From Platynereis dumerilii (Eukaryota; Annelida; Polychaeta; Phyllodocida; Nereididae), in NCBI GenBank assembly GCA_026936325.1, contig JAPTHN010000011.1:33080629-33144628 (forward strand): 64,000 nucleotides of DNA, given 5' to 3'. The notes under the pieces were generated by a model. It was given only the letters and a program-made list of their open reading frames with translations. It was not told the origin of the DNA and did not search any database. The first letter of the stretch is position 1. Each line of letters begins with the position of its first letter. The translations under genes were made by a program, and so were the position numbers. This document shows, piece by piece, positions 59,091 to 64,000 of this stretch.

Positions 59091-61030
59091 ATAATTTATT
59101 CTCAAAGTTTAACCGGCGACTGATTCAACTGGCCCCAGGCTATTCTTTGAACAGAAAGAAATGTGTGAGACATGTCAAATTTAGCCAAAACATGCTATGG
59201 TCCTACCTGAACTTCATAGCAAAAATAAAGGACTGCAGCCCCACACTTCACCCATCATCCTTCCAATGGTTCAACTGGCCCCAATGGACCAAATTTTTAA
59301 AAAAATTTTGGAGGCTCATATGTCGGCCGTACTAAGATATACGCAAAAACCTAAAGTTGGGATTGTTAGACAACTTTTCAAACTACCTTTTCCAATTTTG
59401 TTCTCCTTGAAAGCTGTAAAGGCATGCACACAGGAGAGCAATTTAAAAAATTTGGTTCAACTGGCCCCGCTCTCCCCTATGTATTGTGGAACCTTTGGGA
59501 TATATGTGCAAATGGAGTGAGAAAATGCAATAGTGATTCAAGGACATAAAGACATAATTATTTATGAAAGTCACTGGACAATGAGCACATGGCAGATCAA
59601 AACAACATTTGTAGCAAATCAGACTTTACTGCAGATTTTTTTTGCTGAACATTATTACAATATTCAACAAAAATGCAGTAATTGTCTGGAGAAAATTACT
59701 GGTCTGGATCAACCATGCTCTTGTTACTGGTGGCGACATCTTGTGATTACATTTCTTTGTCATCTGCAATAACATAATCTGGCAGATGTTATGCAATTTA
59801 AAGAAATTGAACTCATCAATTACCTAAAGTTGTGTGTAGTTTCTTATGAAACCAAGTCATTAATACTTTCTGGTCAAATCATTGCCAGAGTTATTTACAA
59901 GTATCTTGGCAATAGCATGCCTGAGTCTTGTAGCTTCTTAATAAACCTGACATGGGACATGGCTCAGGTTGTCTGGGGCAATTGACTGAGTGGCTCAACA
60001 CTTCAGCGTGTTTACTTGATGGACAGGGACAGGTAAATGAGAGAAACTATCTGATATCAGTTTACACAGAATGAATTGGCACTCGAGCCACTCTTGGTGC
60101 CCTGCTGTTGTTAGGTGTCGACTCCAGAGACGTGAAGAGGCCCCTTCCACTTGACTCCTCGACTCAAGAGCTCCTTCCCGCCATTCCGTCAATCACTCTC
60201 CCACCTCGGAGTCTGAGTGACGTCCGTCGTCTGCTGTTCTTCATTCTGCCAAAGGTTTACAATTTCACAGGCAGAAGATGCAAGTTGGGGCTATAAGTGG
60301 GCTAATTAAATAGTGATAAAGTTGTTTATCATGAATATCACCACATATAATTCATGGTATAGTTTTGCATGGTTTTGTGGTTTCTTGAAATCCTTTTTTA
60401 TTGGATTGAGGGGGAGATCTGATTCCACTGATTGCCCTATGAGTTTCAATGTCAAACATACTCCCCCAGGAGTCCTTCCCCCTTCAATGAACTGCAAACA
60501 GATCGCATAACACTTCAAGTCTCAACAATTTTAATAAGAAGAGCAAATATTGACAGAGGGCGCCACACAGAGGCCTACTGTTCCGCGCCAAACTTTCGTC
60601 TGCTTTTCCCTGCAGTCGAACAATCGCTGTCCGCTTTGAAGAAGACACAAATGTTTACAGTTAAGCCCAATAGAGACGCACACAGTTGCATTCGGCCTTA
60701 AGTCTTGACCTCGAGTTGTCCTTTCATGCTACCTGGGTCTACTGTGCGCATTGCAAATTTACTTAGAGCACTGTCCAGGTCTCATTGTCATTGATACTGT
60801 TTGTTCCGCAAACACCGACTTTTACAGACCACTGCTATTCGCGCCTGCAGAGAATTCAAACTCTTCCAAAAGTCTCAAATTTTAGCAAATTATGAAAAAA
60901 TCCTCTACTCCTATTATCGTTTAATATTCATGTCTGGCTTGGAATTTGCATCTGTAAAAAGATAAGTCCAGAGAGGAAATCTATGAAAAAATTTTTCAAG
61001 GTCTTATTGCGAAATCCTGGTTCAGGAAAT
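59091..61030. other. Intergenic DNA upstream of Wnt7, no gene recognised
   Basis: TTCAACTGGCCCC occurs at about 59125, 59270 and 59458, suggesting an old dispersed repeat. 60080-60700 is somewhat richer in GC but shows no exon with good splice sites and no known protein motif. Confidence 0.4.
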
Positions 61031-61034
61031 AGTT

Positions 61035-61305
61035 TGTTGGTAGGGTAGCCCACTATCAAAAAGTACAGGCACCCCTGCGGCCAGTAATTTACCACCAAAG
61101 AACAGACAGTAAGGGACTCCATTGGCTCATCAGCTCCCAGACGTTTCAGCATATTTTGTTTGTTTACTCAACATTACGGCCTCTACGACTGAGTCATTTC
61201 TCTAAAAATTATTGTATGTTGTCATTAATCAGTTAAACACAAGTATTTCTCCAAGAAATGTTTGAATACATGTGATTACGTAATGATGGGTAATTTGGGG
61301 TGGAG
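61035..61305. repeat. Inverted duplicate module E (partner at 63555-63815)
   Basis: Reverse complement of 63555-63815 over about 260 bp: GGCACCCCTGC(G/A)GCCAGTAA, TTACCACCAAAGAACAGACA, TTTTGTTTGTTTACTCAACA, TTACGGCCTCTACGA, then AACACAAGTATTTCTCC(A/C)A. It lies about 6.3 kb upstream of the Wnt7 start. No element ends are visible. Confidence 0.85.
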
Positions 61306-63554
61306 AAAGAATTTTCAAAAGCCTTCATAACTCATGATGACATTATTGAATTGGCAGTACTCCTGGTTTTTTTCCCCCAGTTCAGAAGCTGGAAAGTCAG
61401 TGCTGTGTTGTGAGCAGACATATATTGTCTGAGGCAATCTTAATGGGTTGTAGATTTACAGTGATCGAGCCACTGGCTTCTGTTAATGTAGGCTGATTTC
61501 ATGAGGCCATAAATGAGCGATGATGCAGTGATGACCAGAAACATGTGGTCAGTCTTGGCGCCAAAGAAATTCCAAGGCACATTACCGGAAGTGCAAACAA
61601 AGCTGTAACTGTCGCCTTGAGGCATGCCTTTGATTGGAACATCACTGTTGCTCCAGTAAACCTCACGATTTGACAATACTGCTTGATCTTACCATGAAAA
61701 CTTAAAAAGTAATTTTTTTTGTCACAACTAAGGCAATGGTTGAGAAGTACCAAGAATTTAATTTTGATTGTCAGAAGCATTGTCTTGGTTGAACAATATC
61801 AACCAATAGATCGTTTATTACAACAAATTAAAGTGGATTAGCATTGTAGATTGGTGTTTTTGTCAGAAAAAGCTTGTACAGAAATCAGGTACTGAGTCAT
61901 TTGTTTTAGTTGGTGATGCTGTGTCAAATGATCATGCCAGACATATTGGCAGTGAAAAGTTGTTGTTTTTTTGTGTGTTTTTTTTACTATTCTCATAGTC
62001 ATTATTCACCAAAATATAGTCATTATTCACCAAAATAAGTAGTCAGCACTCAGTAGTTTGTTGTATCTCATTTGGTTATCAACGTGACAATTACTTCAAA
62101 GGCCACACTCTTTGCAAACAAGCTGAATTGCAAGTTATAACATCAGTTACAACACAACTGCTGCTGAGAAGTGTAACAAACTAGTGTAACATGACAGTTG
62201 AGGCTGAGGTAGCTGTGGCATTTCTCTTTCAAGATGTGTCTGCATTAGAGTGTTTTCATCACCAACTGATGAGAAATGGCAGAGCAACATGTAGAGGCAT
62301 AGAGTGTAGGTCCAATACAACTGATGCTGGCCAAAATCATGACTTGCATCTCTGTTTTGAAGCTGTTTCTGCGGCAAGTTTTCTGTTGAAGTGAATTTAT
62401 AATCAATTTTATAAGTTAAATAAGTGCCTCATCATGATTAGATGCTAAATTGTGAATTGCAATGCTGTTCATATAAACGTATACAAAGTGATACATCAAA
62501 ATCGAAATGCTTCCATTTTTTTTTTTCAAAAGATACCAGATCAAGAAATATCTCTGGTCAAATGGCTTGTAAACAAACAATAACTCACTTCTCAAAACTT
62601 CTTTACAGCTCTGAGATTTTTCAAAAGTTGAAGTTTTCAACTCCACTCCTCACAGCCCTCAGTTCTTGCTTCTTGCACCACCATGCTCTCACTTGATTGT
62701 TTATAAGTGAGATGTGGTGTGAAGTCCTCACAAGTTTTGTGCTGATCTAAATCACATGAAAGACCCCAGTGTTAGATCTCAACCCTCAGCTTTGATATCG
62801 TCAAAAAGCTTGTAGGTAAAAATGTTTTTCCTTAAGATTTTTCTCTTTTCTTTTTTATGGAAGGGGAGATCTGTGGAGTGGATTATTGCAGATGCACATT
62901 GCTGTATGGTCTCTTTTTTGCCCTCCCTCTCTCCTCTCTCCCTCTCTTCAAAAGTTGAGCTGTGAAATCGGGTGCTGAAAGGGCCACTCTGTTGCTGGAT
63001 CCTCTCTGAGAACTTCTGATCTCTTTCTTGGGCTGTTTTCTGGGCCTTCGCCTGGTCTGTTAGCCCCTCCATGGAGCTCTGGTGCCCCGAGGCTTGTTCC
63101 TGGCAGCTGTGAGGGGCGCTTTACAAGCTAAATCTATTAAAACGCCGTTAGCTGTCAAGGGGGCAGGCTTGCCTTTCATCCGCCAAAACAGCCCGATAAA
63201 CCAGAAGACCCACCACGGGCTTATCTGCGGCTCACCTGGTCCCTTGGCTGGGGCCAGACAGTCATAGGCTGTTAATTGATCTAAGACTATTGCCTCACCA
63301 TTGAATCACCATCACTTGTGAATTAATTTACTCCATCCACAAAAGATGATGTAGCAGTTTGGTTCGACTGTTTATAACGCCCCCTATTGAGAGAGGCATG
63401 TTTATCACCCCTATTCTGCTCCCACCGTCTTTTTTACAATTTAAAGAATTTCAGTTTTTGGCAAAAACGGGCCACATCCAATAGGGGGAGCTTGCTTAGT
63501 GCCATAAATATCCCCAGGGGGAGTTTTGCACCCTCTTCAAAGCATTGCCCGCCT
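61306..63554. other. Intergenic spacer between E modules, nothing recognised
   Basis: No exon, element ends or RNA gene seen. Contains a tandem pair of ATAGTCATTATTCACCAAAA (61995-62035). Confidence 0.4.
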
Positions 63555-63815
63555 CTGCTCCAAATTACCCATCATTATGTAATCACACAGTCCGACATTT
63601 CTTGGGAGAAATACTTGTGTTTAACTGATTAATGACAACAAACAATAATTTTTAGAGAAATGACTCGGTCGTAGAGGCCGTAATGTTGAGTAAACAAACA
63701 AAATATGCTGAAACGTCTGGGAGCTGATGAGTGACTGGAGTTCCTTACTGTCTGTTCTTTGGTGGTAAATTACTGGCTGCAGGGGTGCCTATATTTTTTG
63801 ATGGTGGGCTGCCTT
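63555..63815. repeat. Inverted duplicate module E'
   Basis: Partner of 61035-61305, separated by 2.25 kb. The forkhead-type GTAAACAAACA is kept in both copies. The AP-1-like TGAGTCA of the left copy is altered here (TGACTCG). Confidence 0.85.
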
Positions 63816-64000
63816 AACTAGAGCCTGGTAGATGACTAATCGTGAAAAATAGGCCTTTCGTAAGTCAGACTGTTTGCAGCTCACCAGGGGGCTTCTCGGC
63901 ATTGCTGTTTACTTGGCCAAAGAAAATGGAATAATGCAACAAACCACACCATACCCCATCGCTCCTACATATTTCCACAAATATTATTTATCTGCCCAGC

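Noticed and set aside
59125-59490. Element bounded by TTCAACTGGCCCC motifs
   Set aside because: The motif occurs three times in the same orientation, not as inverted termini, and no duplication was found.
60108-60701. Cluster of short open frames upstream of Wnt7
   Set aside because: No motif, no consistent splice sites, overlapping frames on both strands; chance in slightly GC-richer DNA.

Overview
This is a window of animal nuclear DNA: AT-rich, with many introns, GT-AG splice junctions, AATAAA polyadenylation signals, tRNA-derived SINEs, MITEs and long microsatellites. The gene content, short-to-medium introns and repeats suggest an invertebrate, most likely marine (amphioxus, echinoderm, hemichordate or a lophotrochozoan). 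The sequence alone does not settle which.

Four host genes account for the coding sequence. (1) A fibulin-1-type extracellular-matrix gene on the + strand (188-10262; its 5' part lies outside the window) has thirteen EGF-domain exons and then two alternative 3' ends. A single-exon terminus at 7595-8021 matches vertebrate fibulin-1C, and a three-exon terminus at 8730-10262 matches fibulin-1D. (2) HSD17B10 (mitochondrial short-chain 3-hydroxyacyl-CoA dehydrogenase type 2) lies on the - strand at 10926-18549, tail-to-tail with fibulin. (3) ATXN10 (ataxin-10) lies on the + strand at 18693-22805, head-to-head with HSD17B10 over a 143-bp shared promoter holding two CCAAT boxes. (4) Wnt7 lies on the - strand in four exons spread over 22 kb (32575-54867). 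The order and orientation fibulin(+), ATXN10(+), Wnt7(-) is that of human FBLN1-ATXN10-WNT7B on 22q13, and FBLN2-WNT7A on 3p25 is the paralogous remnant. HSD17B10 is an extra gene here.

The rest is non-coding. Fibulin introns hold two minisatellites, a near-perfect 82-bp-arm hairpin and a small hAT element. HSD17B10 introns hold a 456-bp hAT MITE, another MITE, and about 2.5 kb of stacked satellites. One of these is a 22-bp array of about 50 units, each with a perfect p53-family half-site. The ATXN10 3' flank carries a 71-bp tandem repeat with seven RFX-type X-box motifs. The ATXN10-Wnt7 interval has a SINE nested in a MITE, a broken Penelope-like element with inverted ends, and a TA-flanked MITE. 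Wnt7 introns and upstream DNA contain several duplicated non-coding modules of 250-350 bp, mostly in inverted arrangement, plus an 82-bp minisatellite and microsatellites. From 54.9 to 64 kb I see no convincing gene, only SINE copies and an inverted duplicate pair.
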